Shown one piece after another: positions 1 to 8,811 of a stretch of 58,681 nucleotides of DNA. The position numbers and the translations under genes are program-made. The DNA is taken from NCBI GenBank assembly GCA_929200315.1, contig CAKMZB010000007.1:1-58681 (forward strand), written 5' to 3'. The stretch is from an uncultured Alphaproteobacteria bacterium (lineage in GTDB: Bacteria; Pseudomonadota; Alphaproteobacteria; Rhizobiales; Rhizobiaceae). How positions within the stretch are numbered: the first letter of the stretch is position 1; the number at the start of each line of letters is the position of its first letter. The notes beneath the pieces are model-generated. The model had not been told where the DNA came from. It worked only from the letters and a program-made list of their open reading frames with translations, and made no database searches.

Positions 1-1458
1 CGTGCCGCCGCTCGGCTCTTCGTTAAGGCTAACGCGTTCGTCCCTCAGGTCGACTTCACCGCCCACCACGATCCTATCGGACGAGTCTGGCCCCATAATA
101 TCAACCTGATAGGTTGATCCCGTCATGAAGTAGGCATCGTGGACATACAGGGTTCCGATTTCACCAGGAGCCATACCGGGCGAAATGGTCGCGCCATCAT
201 ACGCTGTCAAATAGCCAAAATCTCCGTTACCGCCAAGGGTTGCACCGCCCATGACTTCCAGGGAGGCATATCCCAGCGAAGCGTAGTCCAGCAGCACTGT
301 GCCAGCATTGATCGCCAAATTACGGATACTGTAAGTATGCCCGGTAAACGTCCAGGTGGAAGTCCCTTCCTTGGAGAAGCTGTCAAAATCAAAATATTGC
401 GGTTCTACATACCCATTCAAATCGCTGCGGGGCACGTCCTCACTGTCAAAGTTGAACGTAGGTTCAGAATCGATCAAAGACAGATCGAAAGACGCATCCT
501 GCGAACCGCCGAAGACGAGCATGTCATTGCGGCCACCGCCCGCTTCCACGGTACCGGTAATATCATAACCGGCCTGAAGCTCCACACGGTCATCACCATC
601 GCCGAGTTCTATGGCAACACCTTGATATTCTTCACCAAGACTAGAGCGACCTTCACCAAATTCTATAATCTCTCCCGAACCGCTAACGGTGCCGGCGATG
701 ATAACATTGTTGCCCATATAGGTTTGTCGAAGATCAATGGCTGTACCAGCCGTCGAGACTACACTTGCACCCTGCAGAACATTGATAGTTGTTGCATAGG
801 CATCGTCCTCTCCCATGAGGGTCAGTCTTGGATCATTTTCCACTAAAATTGCAGCTTCACCATTAGAAGTTACCGTCCCACCAATGGTGACTGCGCCACT
901 CACGAACCGAATGGCCGAACTGTCGTCGGCAGTCACGCTCGCACCAGCATCGACGGCAATATCAACATTGCTGAATGCTCTGATACCTTCAGAATCCTCG
1001 CCTGTTGTCAAAATCGAGGCGCCTGATCGCAGGGCCACCGTGCCGTTGTCGCGGATATCGATACCTTCAGCGTCGTCTCCGATCGTGTTGATGAAAGCCC
1101 CGTTCCCCAGTTCGACCGTAATGTTGTTGCCGAGGCGAACGCCTTCGGCGGAACCATTTGTTGTGCTTATCCCTGCATCGGCCTCAAGAATGACTGTCAC
1201 ATCGTCGCTTCTTTCCTCACCCGCGATCCCGTTGGGAAACGGATTGGGCGTACCAGCGGAACAGGTAATGGTTGCGCCATCATCCGGCGCTTGCGCTGTA
1301 CCAGTGCCGGAGGTCACGACGCAGTTTGCGGCCGCATGTTGAGGAGCCAGCCAAGCGAAGGATGCCACACCAACGGCGAGACTCAGGCCAAAGGCACGCA
1401 CCATCGAAGGGGCGCGGCGTTCGCCAGCAATATTTGAATTTCCAAGTGACACGTTCAT
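1..1458 (-). CDS. AT1: autotransporter, N-terminal passenger part (runs off left edge)
   Basis: The reading frame is open from an ATG at 1458 to position 1, giving 486 visible residues; the 3' part and barrel lie outside the window. The start is set by a GGAG Shine-Dalgarno 7 bases upstream, identical to that of AT3. Residues 1-44 form a signal peptide ending in HAAA. The cap has Cys46 and Cys66, followed by a PNP motif. Three full 26-residue beta-helix repeats ending in LRSGA or NGA type turns and one shorter cap repeat follow, then a solenoid stem. Its closest relative is AT3, which shares the leader, the signal peptide and an identical stretch at the left edge. By family it should be exported by Sec and displayed on the outer membrane, perhaps as an adhesin; the role is inferred. 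No catalytic motif is seen. Confidence 0.85.
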   Translation of the reverse strand, partial: MNVSLGNSNIAGERRAPSMVRAFGLSLAVGVASFAWLAPQHAAANCVVTSGTGTAQAPDDGATITCSAGTPNPFPNGIAGEERSDDVTVILEADAGISTTNGSAEGVRLGNNITVELGNGAFINTIGDDAEGIDIRDNGTVALRSGASILTTGEDSEGIRAFSNVDIAVDAGASVTADDSSAIRFVSGAVTIGGTVTSNGEAAILVENDPRLTLMGEDDAYATTINVLQGASVVSTAGTAIDLRQTYMGNNVIIAGTVSGSGEIIEFGEGRSSLGEEYQGVAIELGDGDDRVELQAGYDITGTVEAGGGRNDMLVFGGSQDASFDLSLIDSEPTFNFDSEDVPRSDLNGYVEPQYFDFDSFSKEGTSTWTFTGHTYSIRNLAINAGTVLLDYASLGYASLEVMGGATLGGNGDFGYLTAYDGATISPGMAPGEIGTLYVHDAYFMTGSTYQVDIMGPDSSDRIVVGGEVDLRDERVSLNEEPSGGT

Positions 1459-1550
1459 TCCAGCTCTCCAGGCAACCTGCAAAACCCGGGGAAAGACTCA
1501 CTTCCGGGCCGCAGCACGTCATCTGTGACGAAACAAAGGCGTTAACGCTA
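1459..1550 (-). promoter_or_regulatory. AT1 leader shared with AT3
   Basis: This leader is almost base-for-base the same as 8555-8646 upstream of AT3. It contains the Shine-Dalgarno at 1466-1469, a palindrome at 1517-1530 (CGTCA-TCTG-TGACG on the plus strand) and the sequence GTTAACGCTA at 1541-1550. The last sequence also occurs upstream of AT4 (11501-11510). Such conservation outside coding DNA suggests a shared promoter and operator, but I cannot place the -35 and -10 boxes with confidence. Confidence 0.5.
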
Positions 1551-1570
1551 TATTTATGAACGTAAGGTCC

Positions 1571-1600
1571 GCAGATTTGCTGCTTGTGTAGCAAATCTGC
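1571..1600. promoter_or_regulatory. Perfect 11-bp inverted repeat upstream of AT1
   Basis: GCAGATTTGCT (1571-1581) and AGCAAATCTGC (1590-1600) are perfect inverted repeats with an 8-base spacer, 113 bases upstream of the AT1 start. A weaker version lies at exactly the same distance upstream of AT3 (8667-8696). There is no T-run, so an intrinsic terminator for AT2 is unlikely; an operator is the better reading. Confidence 0.45.
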
Positions 1601-1613
1601 AACAGTCGGCACC

Positions 1614-1650
1614 GGAAGTGCGAAAGATATGAACTATCTGCCGCACTTCC
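1614..1650. repeat. 9-bp inverted repeat after AT2
   Basis: GGAAGTGCG (1614-1622) and CGCACTTCC (1642-1650) form 9-bp arms around a 19-base loop, 9 bases past the AT2 stop codon. It may be the 3'-end hairpin of AT2, although no T-run follows on the minus strand, or a second regulatory site for AT1. Confidence 0.4.
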
Positions 1651-1658
1651 ATCTGCCT

Positions 1659-4600
1659 CTAGAAGCGGAACTTCGCGCCTGCTTTCGCGGAGATCTCGGT
1701 GCGATCCTGGGACCAGACGCTGTCAGTGCCGAACGTCATCGAGGCTGTGTCGGTAATCGCAAATTCAGACAGTGTGCCGAAGCGAACGCGATGGTGGCTC
1801 TCATCTGCACCCCAGGTTACGAACCGGTTTGGCGACGCCTGAAGTGTTAGCTCCGTCTCAGGCTCGGCACCCGCCGCATATTCGTAGGCCACAGAGATTG
1901 AAGGACGCCAAACATGGCCGCCAAGATTGCGCTCACCGGAAACCGCAAGGCCAACCGCCGCGGTAGCGCGGTCATAGGTTTTGGCATCGCCAGTGAGATT
2001 CAGCGCACCGGCCCCGGTCTCGGTGAAAGAGCCAAGATCTGTGCGCCCAAAGGCGATACGGACAAACGGTGAGACAAATGTCTGATCCGAGCCAATGGCA
2101 TGGTTGTAACGCGCTTCCACATCACCGGTAAGGCTGTATCCGGTATAGTCTGCCTCAGCCCTGCGGTTGATGGTTCCAAAGGCAATGTCACGGGTCGTGT
2201 CGAGCCAATGGTGGGAATAGGCCAGAGCAACTCTGCTTCCCAAACCTTCTTCCAGCCGATCCGCGCCTATACGTGCATAGAGACCGGCATGAACAGACAT
2301 GACCTCTCCATCCTGCATTCTGCCCTGCACATCGTAGAGGGAATGCGAATACCCCAGTGATGCGCCGAACGTGACATCCAACTCAGCCGAGGACATTTCA
2401 ACGCCGCCTGCAAGACCAAGAACAGCGTTCTCATAGCCCCCGGCATTGCCATCGCTGTCCACTTCGCCATAGCCGCCAAAGCCTCCAAACCAGACAAGCG
2501 TTTCACTGGCAGGCCTATCCGGGGCAAGGCCGGTCCCGAAACGCGCCGGGTTCGGTGTGCTCAGCGTGGCTGTCGAGACGCCGTTTTCCGCAGTTCCTGC
2601 AAAAGACATTAAGAATTGAACAAAATCCTCCGCCGAATTGAAGGCGGACGCCGACCCTTCCGCATGCACCTCGGCAGCAATCGCATCAAAGGCGGCGCGA
2701 GCTTCCTCCAGGGAAAGCAGCAGCAACGCGTTGCGGATGAGAATTGCATCTGGTGAATCGTCAAGACCGTCCGCACCGATCCCCGCCTGAATCTGGTTCG
2801 GGGTCAGACCGGCAGAGCCGAAAATGCCAAGACCACTATCGCCGCCGCCGCCATCTCCGCCGCCAGGCGAGCCCGGTTGCAGGTTTGCAGTGAGGTAAAC
2901 ATTCTGCGCGTCATAGGACAGGTCAAAGTCCAGGAAAGCGGAATTGTCCTGCACGGCGTCAAACGTGCCGGTCACTTCCGTGCCGGCGGTGACAATCGTG
3001 AATTGTTGACCGACGATATAGTCCATTGAATTGCCAAGCGCACTGACATTCACGGTGCCGCCGCTGATCGTGGCTGTACCGCCAATACTCAAAAGATCCG
3101 AAGTGCCGTCGGAAAAAACGTCCACGTTGTAGAAGGACCCGACCGCCAGGTTGAGATTGCCGGTTATCGAGAGTGTATCGATTGTACCGTTGGTTCCAGG
3201 TGCAACGGTGGCGCCACTGGCCAGGTCCAGACGACCTGCAAAACCATTGCCCAGAACGGTTGTGCCGTCGGCACCGAAAATACCGCCACCCCATCGACCA
3301 CGCAGATTGAGCGAGCCTTGGTTGAGATTGAACGATCCGGGATAGCCTGTGGAATTCCCGGTCAATGTGACTTCTCCGGCACCCTGTTTGGCAACCGAAG
3401 ATGAGCCTGGACCAGAGAACGTCCCACCGAAGATGAAATCGCTGCCATCGCCGAAGGTCAGGGTTTGACCCGCCGCAATTTCCGCATTGCCGTTGCCGGT
3501 AAGGGTCGCAATTGTCTCATCGCCGTCCACGTCCAACGTGCCACTCAGGCTGATATTTGCGGTCGCGGACAATCCGCCGCCATCGCTGCGCACTTCGCCA
3601 CCCGCATTGATGGTGATCGAACTGGCTGTCGTCGTTCCTGCGCCGTTTAAATTGATCAGGCCGGAAACGGAGAGCGGACCGGCATCCAGAACACCTTCAA
3701 CCAGCGTAGTGGACCCTGCATTGGAAACGAACATCGCCGCTGCCAGCGTATGCCCGGCACCAACCCTCACACCTGTTGACGCGGTTGAGCTGTTGGTCAC
3801 CGTTCCAAGGCCGGAAAAATTGCCACCGGTCACATTCAATACGGCGGTGCCGCTATTGGTGAAATCGGATCCATCGCTCATCAGATCACCAGTTACGGTG
3901 AAGGTTCCGACACCCTGGTTCACGATTGTTCCATTGAATATTCCACGCGCATTGACGGCGCCATCATTGATGATGCCTCCGGCAACCGCTCCGGTGGAGG
4001 TAAATGTTGCGCCCAGATTGTTGTCGATGGCGGTCAGCACGGTGAGGGAGCCAGTATTGATGATCTCACCGCCATTGACGGTGAGATTTGGAAGCGTGCC
4101 GGTATTGGTGAAGGTGAAGACGGAAGCATCCTCCTTCACAAAAAGCTCAAAACGGCGATAGTCCAATGCGTCACCGACGCCGGAAATGTCGAAATTCGCC
4201 GAGCCCACGCCGCCAAAGACGAGGGTGTCGTTGCCCAATCCGGCATCTACAATTCCCACGATCGAGAAGCCAGGCTGGAGCTCCAGTCGTCCCGTGTCCT
4301 CCCCCAAGTCTATGGCGGTGCCGCCCCCGCCAGTCACACTGCCCGCGACGGTCACGTCAGCGGCGCCCCTGTAGAGAAAAATGCCGTGCCCCTGCGTCGA
4401 CTGGGCAACGGCGCCAGCGGCGATATTTATCGTTGTATCAAATTGCGTCGCTGGACCGCTTATGCTCTGGCTGATGGCATTGCCGCCGTTGGCGCGTGCG
4501 GTTCCCTCCAGATTGATCGTCCCGGCAACAAACTCGATCGCATGTGCATTCAGGAACGCACCCGCAGGCGCCACATCCCCGGTTGCAATTGCCGATGCGC

Positions 4601-5537
4601 CGGCACGAATTGTGAGGTTAAGGACTTGCGACGTGTTGGTTCCGCTGGCCGCCGCTGCGATTGCCGAGGAGCCGCCTCCTGAGACGCTGACCTGAGCTGT
4701 CCCTTCAAGGATAAGGGTGTTGTCGTGCCGCAGCGTAATGCCGTCAGCAAAATCGCCGGTTGTAACAACGCGCGCGCCGGTCCGAAGTGTGACGGTGTTT
4801 CCATCACGAACGAGGATCCCTCTGCTCCCTCGTCCAGTGGTGCCGGACGCGGCACTTCCCGTCGTGGTGACAACTGCCCCGGCCTCTAGCGTCAGGGTGC
4901 TGTTGTTTCTCAGCGTGATGCCTCTTGCGGCGTCACCCATCACCGTAACCACCGCATTCTCACCAACGGTCACGGTGGCATTGTCCCGCGCAAACACACC
5001 ATCGGATGGAGCATAATCGGCAATAATCCGGGAATTGTTGCCCAGATCAATGACGCCGCGGTCGGAAACCTGAATCCCGCCAGTGGTCCGCCCGGTTTGC
5101 TCGATGAATGCGCCGTCGCCCAGTGTTACTGTTGCATCGTGCTGCAGACGAATGGCGCCGGTTATCGTCCCGGACCCTGCATCATTCTCAATCCCGGCAC
5201 CGTCATTCAAAATGACCGTCACGTTGTCTGCAGCAGGGCCGAACACGGTTGCAGCATCCGGGTTGGGCGCATTCGTATCGCAGGTAATCGTATCGCCACT
5301 AACGGGTGTGAAAACGGTTCCGGTTCCTGTCGTAACGGAACACACGGCAGCCGCCGGCTGGGTGAAGACTGCTATGGATGTCGTTGCGATGGCCAGCGCA
5401 ACACAGGCTGCCGCAGAAAGCTCAAAAAGACGGAGAGCGGCTTGCCGTACTGATATTGTAGAAGAACTGACCACACCAAAGCTCTGGGAATATGCCCACA
5501 CGAGAAAAACGGCACCACGGCACCACAGACACGCCAT
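1659..5537 (-). CDS. AT2: large autotransporter adhesin-like protein
   Basis: A 1292-residue type V secretion protein, the largest of the array. A long N-region leads to a signal peptide ending near TQPAAA (about residue 64); the start may instead be a GTG around residues 22-23. The cap has Cys66 and Cys86 followed by PNP. About six 26-residue beta-helix repeats (to about residue 290) lead into a long solenoid of inside-out strand repeats of the autotransporter-associated beta-strand type. A Gly-rich linker (GGGDGGGGDSG) and the hinge FDAIAAEVHAEGSA precede the barrel, which starts at VWFGGFGGYGEVDSDGN and ends in KFRF. Relative to its neighbours it has the largest solenoid, so the barrel is shared while the passenger is private. 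Surface display is family knowledge; adhesion is inferred. Confidence 0.9.
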   Translation of the reverse strand: MACLWCRGAVFLVWAYSQSFGVVSSSTISVRQAALRLFELSAAACVALAIATTSIAVFTQPAAAVCSVTTGTGTVFTPVSGDTITCDTNAPNPDAATVFGPAADNVTVILNDGAGIENDAGSGTITGAIRLQHDATVTLGDGAFIEQTGRTTGGIQVSDRGVIDLGNNSRIIADYAPSDGVFARDNATVTVGENAVVTVMGDAARGITLRNNSTLTLEAGAVVTTTGSAASGTTGRGSRGILVRDGNTVTLRTGARVVTTGDFADGITLRHDNTLILEGTAQVSVSGGGSSAIAAAASGTNTSQVLNLTIRAGASAIATGDVAPAGAFLNAHAIEFVAGTINLEGTARANGGNAISQSISGPATQFDTTINIAAGAVAQSTQGHGIFLYRGAADVTVAGSVTGGGGTAIDLGEDTGRLELQPGFSIVGIVDAGLGNDTLVFGGVGSANFDISGVGDALDYRRFELFVKEDASVFTFTNTGTLPNLTVNGGEIINTGSLTVLTAIDNNLGATFTSTGAVAGGIINDGAVNARGIFNGTIVNQGVGTFTVTGDLMSDGSDFTNSGTAVLNVTGGNFSGLGTVTNSSTASTGVRVGAGHTLAAAMFVSNAGSTTLVEGVLDAGPLSVSGLINLNGAGTTTASSITINAGGEVRSDGGGLSATANISLSGTLDVDGDETIATLTGNGNAEIAAGQTLTFGDGSDFIFGGTFSGPGSSSVAKQGAGEVTLTGNSTGYPGSFNLNQGSLNLRGRWGGGIFGADGTTVLGNGFAGRLDLASGATVAPGTNGTIDTLSITGNLNLAVGSFYNVDVFSDGTSDLLSIGGTATISGGTVNVSALGNSMDYIVGQQFTIVTAGTEVTGTFDAVQDNSAFLDFDLSYDAQNVYLTANLQPGSPGGGDGGGGDSGLGIFGSAGLTPNQIQAGIGADGLDDSPDAILIRNALLLLSLEEARAAFDAIAAEVHAEGSASAFNSAEDFVQFLMSFAGTAENGVSTATLSTPNPARFGTGLAPDRPASETLVWFGGFGGYGEVDSDGNAGGYENAVLGLAGGVEMSSAELDVTFGASLGYSHSLYDVQGRMQDGEVMSVHAGLYARIGADRLEEGLGSRVALAYSHHWLDTTRDIAFGTINRRAEADYTGYSLTGDVEARYNHAIGSDQTFVSPFVRIAFGRTDLGSFTETGAGALNLTGDAKTYDRATAAVGLAVSGERNLGGHVWRPSISVAYEYAAGAEPETELTLQASPNRFVTWGADESHHRVRFGTLSEFAITDTASMTFGTDSVWSQDRTEISAKAGAKFRF

Positions 5538-5617
5538 ATCTGCATATCAGCTTCGCTGGCGCCACCTAAATCAGTCAAAGACACCAAATTTTCTCGTTCT
5601 GTTGGGATTTCTACCCT

Positions 5618-8554
5618 CTAGAACCTAAACTTCGCGCCCGCCTTCGCGGAGATCTCGGTGCGGTCCTGGGACCAGACACTGTCTGTGGCGAAGGTAAGTG
5701 AGGCTGTGTCAGAGATGACAAACTCAGACAATGTGCCAAACCGGATCCGGTGACGGCTCTCATCTGCACCCTTTGTAACAAAGGTCGTTGGAGAACCACC
5801 AAGCGTCACGCTCGCCTCTGTCTCATCACCAGCTGCATATTCATAAGCAACCGAGACAGACGGACGCCAGATCGCGGTGCCAAGGGACCGCTCGCCTGAC
5901 AGAGCAACACCAAGCGTTGCCGTGCCACGGTTGTAGGCATCGGAGTCACCAGACAGGTTCAAACCACCAGCACCGGTCTCAGCAAAAGAACCAAGGTCTG
6001 TATGGCTCAGGTTCACACGGGCAAACGGGGAGACGAACGTGTTGTCCATCACACCCATATCCACCGCCATGTTGTAGCGAACTTCAGCATTGGCTGAGAC
6101 CGTGTGGCCGTTGTAATCAGAAACAGCCGTCCGGCTGGTGCCCGCAGCGACAATCGTGCGGGACGTATCCAGCCAGTGATGGGAATAAGAAAGCGCTCCT
6201 TTTGCACTGAACCCTTCCTCCAGCCGGCCTGCGCCGGTGCGGGCATAAAGGGCGGAATGGAACGTCGTTGTATCCACATTCTGCTGGCGACCGCTCACAT
6301 CAAGATCAGAGAAGGAATAGCCAAGCGATACGCCAACAACGCCGTCAATTGCATCAACGGCCATCTCAGCACCACCGGCAATGCCGAAGGTGCTGGCCTC
6401 ATAGCCACCGCCATTGCCGTCACCATCCAGATCCGTATGGCCGCCAAAGCCGCCAAGCCAGAAGGTCGGGGCATATCCCGCCGCACCGCCAAGCAGATCT
6501 GCGCCGTAACCATCAGAGGCCGGAGCCAATGTCGCTGTCTGGAAACCGCCGCCACTAAAGCCGGAGAAGGAAAGCAGGAACTGAATGAAGTCATCGGCGG
6601 ACTTCATGGAACCAGCAGCACCCTCAGCATGAACCTCACCGCCAATCGCATCAAAGACTGCACGGGCTTCTTCAAGGCTCAGGCCAAGAATGGCGTTCTC
6701 AATCTCTTTGGCACCGGCCGAACCGTCCAGGCCGTCCAGAGCCATCGCAACCTGCTCCTGGTTGGGAGTGCGGGCTGCCGTGGTGAAGCCGCGGCGGGCG
6801 TCAACGTTCAGCAGAATCTCGTTCTCGTCTTGCTCAAGGCTAAAGTCGATGAAGGCGGTCGAGTTAACGCCAGCAAAGGGACCGGCACCGTTAATATTTT
6901 CCAACTGGATGTTGCGGTATTCCAGGATTACATATTGCTGCCCGGCTTCAGCACTCGCGAGGTCTCCGCCCACATTAACCGTGCCGCCGCTCGGCTCTTC
7001 GTTAAGGCTAACGCGTTCGTCCCTCAGGTCGACTCCGCCACTCACGACGATTCTATCGGACATATCCGGACCCGCGATATCAACCTGATAGGTTGACCCC
7101 GTCATGAAGATGGCGTCTTCAACATACAGAGTGCCAATCTCACCTGGGGCTAAACCTGGTGAGATAGTTGCGCCATCATACGCAACAAAGTGACCAAAAC
7201 GTCCGTTACCACCGAGGGTCGTACCAGTCGCAACTTTGAAAAATGTGCTGCCCAGGAAGACTTCGTCCAGCAGCACCGTGCCCCCGTTGATCGAAAAAGT
7301 ATCGATCCCCTCGTACGTATGCCCCGTAAACGTCCAGGTTGAGGTGCCTTCCTTGGAGAAGCTCCCAAATCCAAAATATTGCGGTTCCATGCTCCCACGC
7401 ATGCTGCTGGAAGGCGCCAGCCGACGGCGAACATCAATCAAAGACAAATCGAAGGTCGCATCCTGCGAACCGCCGAAGACGAGTGAGTTCTCTCCGCGTC
7501 CGGCATCTACGATACCGGTAATGTTGTACCCGGCCTGAAGCTCCAGACGGTCGTTACCACCACCCAGCTCTATTGCAGTGCCGGGAACCTCCGCCATGTT
7601 GATACCACTTATCTCCTCCAAACCGGTCACCGTGCCGGCGACGATGACGTTGTTTCCAAAGGGGCTATCAAGCTGGATAGCGGTGCTATCGGTCGAGATT
7701 ACACTTGCGCCCTGCAGAATTTTAATGGTCGCTAAATAACTCTCCCCTCCCGTGACCGTCAGTACTTCCTCAGTCTCCTTCTGGAAAATAGCAGACCGAT
7801 CGGTAGAGGACACCATACCGCCGATGGTAATTGTGCCGGTCTCGAACCGAATGCCATAATGGTCTTGTGAGGTCACGCTCGCGCCAGCGTTGATCGTGAT
7901 CGTCGCACCGGCATCCGCATCAATTCCCTCGGAACGAGAACCCGTGGTCAGGATGCTGGAGCCACTTTCCATCAATATCGTGCCGTCAATATCAACATCG
8001 ATGCCATCGGCATTGCGCCCCGTGGTCGTGATGCTGGAACCACCTTCCATCAATATTGTGGTGCGATCATCAGCATGGATGCCTTCAGACTCGCTTCCCG
8101 TTGTCGAAATCGATGCTCCGGACCGCAGAGTGACAGTCCCGTCGTTGTCGATATCGATGGCTTCAGCATGGCGCCCAGCCGTGTTGATGAAAGCGCCGGA
8201 CTGCAGTTCGATCATGGCGTTGTTGTCGAGGCGAATGCCTTCGTCATCGTTGCTAGTTGTGCTGATACCAGCGCCGGATTCCAGGATAACAGTTACATCA
8301 TCAGCTTGGCGATTGCCGTCGAGCCCGTCTGGGAACGGATTGGGTGTACCGGCGGAACAGGTGATGGTTGCGCCACTATCCGGTGCTTCCGCCGTTCCGG
8401 TGCCGGAGGTGACAACGCAGTTTGCTGCTGCGTGCTGGGGAGTCAGCCAGGCCAAGGATGCCACACCAAGAGCGAGGCTCAGGCTGCAAGCCCGTACCAA
8501 AGAAGGGGTGCGGCGTTCCGCAGCAATATTTGAATTTCCAACCAACACGTTCAT
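5618..8554 (-). CDS. AT3: autotransporter
   Basis: A 978-residue autotransporter. The ATG at 8554 is chosen because GGAGAGCTGGA lies directly upstream and the same arrangement precedes AT1; a TTG 24 bases further upstream is also in frame. The signal peptide ends near HAAA (residue 44); Cys46 and Cys66 form the cap. Five full 26-residue repeats (SISTTG/SITTTG/SILTTG starts) and a short cap repeat follow, then a stem with STWTFTG and NGGTVLLDE strands. The hinge is FDAIGGEVHAEGAAG; the last 290 or so residues are a barrel beginning TFWLGGFGGHTDLDGDGN and ending KFRF. Only 80 bases separate it from AT2 downstream. Its 5' half resembles AT1 and its barrel resembles AT4, so it looks like a mosaic. 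Confidence 0.92.
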   Translation of the reverse strand: MNVLVGNSNIAAERRTPSLVRACSLSLALGVASLAWLTPQHAAANCVVTSGTGTAEAPDSGATITCSAGTPNPFPDGLDGNRQADDVTVILESGAGISTTSNDDEGIRLDNNAMIELQSGAFINTAGRHAEAIDIDNDGTVTLRSGASISTTGSESEGIHADDRTTILMEGGSSITTTGRNADGIDVDIDGTILMESGSSILTTGSRSEGIDADAGATITINAGASVTSQDHYGIRFETGTITIGGMVSSTDRSAIFQKETEEVLTVTGGESYLATIKILQGASVISTDSTAIQLDSPFGNNVIVAGTVTGLEEISGINMAEVPGTAIELGGGNDRLELQAGYNITGIVDAGRGENSLVFGGSQDATFDLSLIDVRRRLAPSSSMRGSMEPQYFGFGSFSKEGTSTWTFTGHTYEGIDTFSINGGTVLLDEVFLGSTFFKVATGTTLGGNGRFGHFVAYDGATISPGLAPGEIGTLYVEDAIFMTGSTYQVDIAGPDMSDRIVVSGGVDLRDERVSLNEEPSGGTVNVGGDLASAEAGQQYVILEYRNIQLENINGAGPFAGVNSTAFIDFSLEQDENEILLNVDARRGFTTAARTPNQEQVAMALDGLDGSAGAKEIENAILGLSLEEARAVFDAIGGEVHAEGAAGSMKSADDFIQFLLSFSGFSGGGFQTATLAPASDGYGADLLGGAAGYAPTFWLGGFGGHTDLDGDGNGGGYEASTFGIAGGAEMAVDAIDGVVGVSLGYSFSDLDVSGRQQNVDTTTFHSALYARTGAGRLEEGFSAKGALSYSHHWLDTSRTIVAAGTSRTAVSDYNGHTVSANAEVRYNMAVDMGVMDNTFVSPFARVNLSHTDLGSFAETGAGGLNLSGDSDAYNRGTATLGVALSGERSLGTAIWRPSVSVAYEYAAGDETEASVTLGGSPTTFVTKGADESRHRIRFGTLSEFVISDTASLTFATDSVWSQDRTEISAKAGAKFRF
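7875..8272 (-). repeat. 78-bp tandem coding repeats of AT3
   Basis: Five consecutive 26-codon units encode beta-helix coils. At DNA level the best match is between the units around 7952 and 8030, which share GATGCTGGA and CCATCAATAT at a 78-base offset. The repeats are in frame, so gain or loss of a unit by slippage or recombination would keep the protein intact. Confidence 0.7.
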
Positions 8555-8646
8555 TCCAGCTCTCCAGGCAACCAGCAAAACCCGGGGAAAGACTCACTTC
8601 CGGGCCGCAGCACGTCATCTGTGACGAAACAAAGGCGTTAACGCTA
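8555..8646 (-). promoter_or_regulatory. AT3 leader, twin of the AT1 leader
   Basis: Nearly identical to 1459-1550. It has the same GGAG Shine-Dalgarno, the palindrome CGTCA-TCTG-TGACG at 8613-8626 and GTTAACGCTA at 8637-8646. Similarity continues past 8700, including a degenerate copy of the AT1 inverted repeat at 8667-8696. Confidence 0.5.
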
Positions 8647-8751
8647 TGTTTAAGCGTGTAAGATGAGCAAATTTGCAGCTCGTGTGGTAAATGCGCAACA
8701 ACAGGCTCGGAAAGCCTAAAAATGACAACAGTGCGCTCATGCAGCACCCCA

Positions 8752-8781
8752 AACAAAAACGGCGGCCCATAAGAGCCGCCG
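8752..8781 (-). terminator. Rho-independent terminator of AT4
   Basis: On the minus strand CGGCGGC (8781-8775) pairs perfectly with GCCGCCG (8766-8760) over an 8-base loop, followed by GTTTTTGTTT. It lies about 30 bases after the AT4 stop codon at 8812 and before the AT3 leader, so AT4 and AT3 probably form separate transcripts. It is the clearest terminator in the array. Confidence 0.8.
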
Positions 8782-8811
8782 CCTGATTATTCGATGGTAG
8801 AGAGTTTACCC

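Noticed and set aside
6104-7096. Long plus-strand open frames opposite AT3 (and similar ones opposite AT1, AT2, AT6 and AT7, such as 17402-18229)
   Set aside because: They are antisense shadows: repetitive, low-complexity, no ribosome sites and no recognisable domain, while the minus-strand frames show full autotransporter structure.
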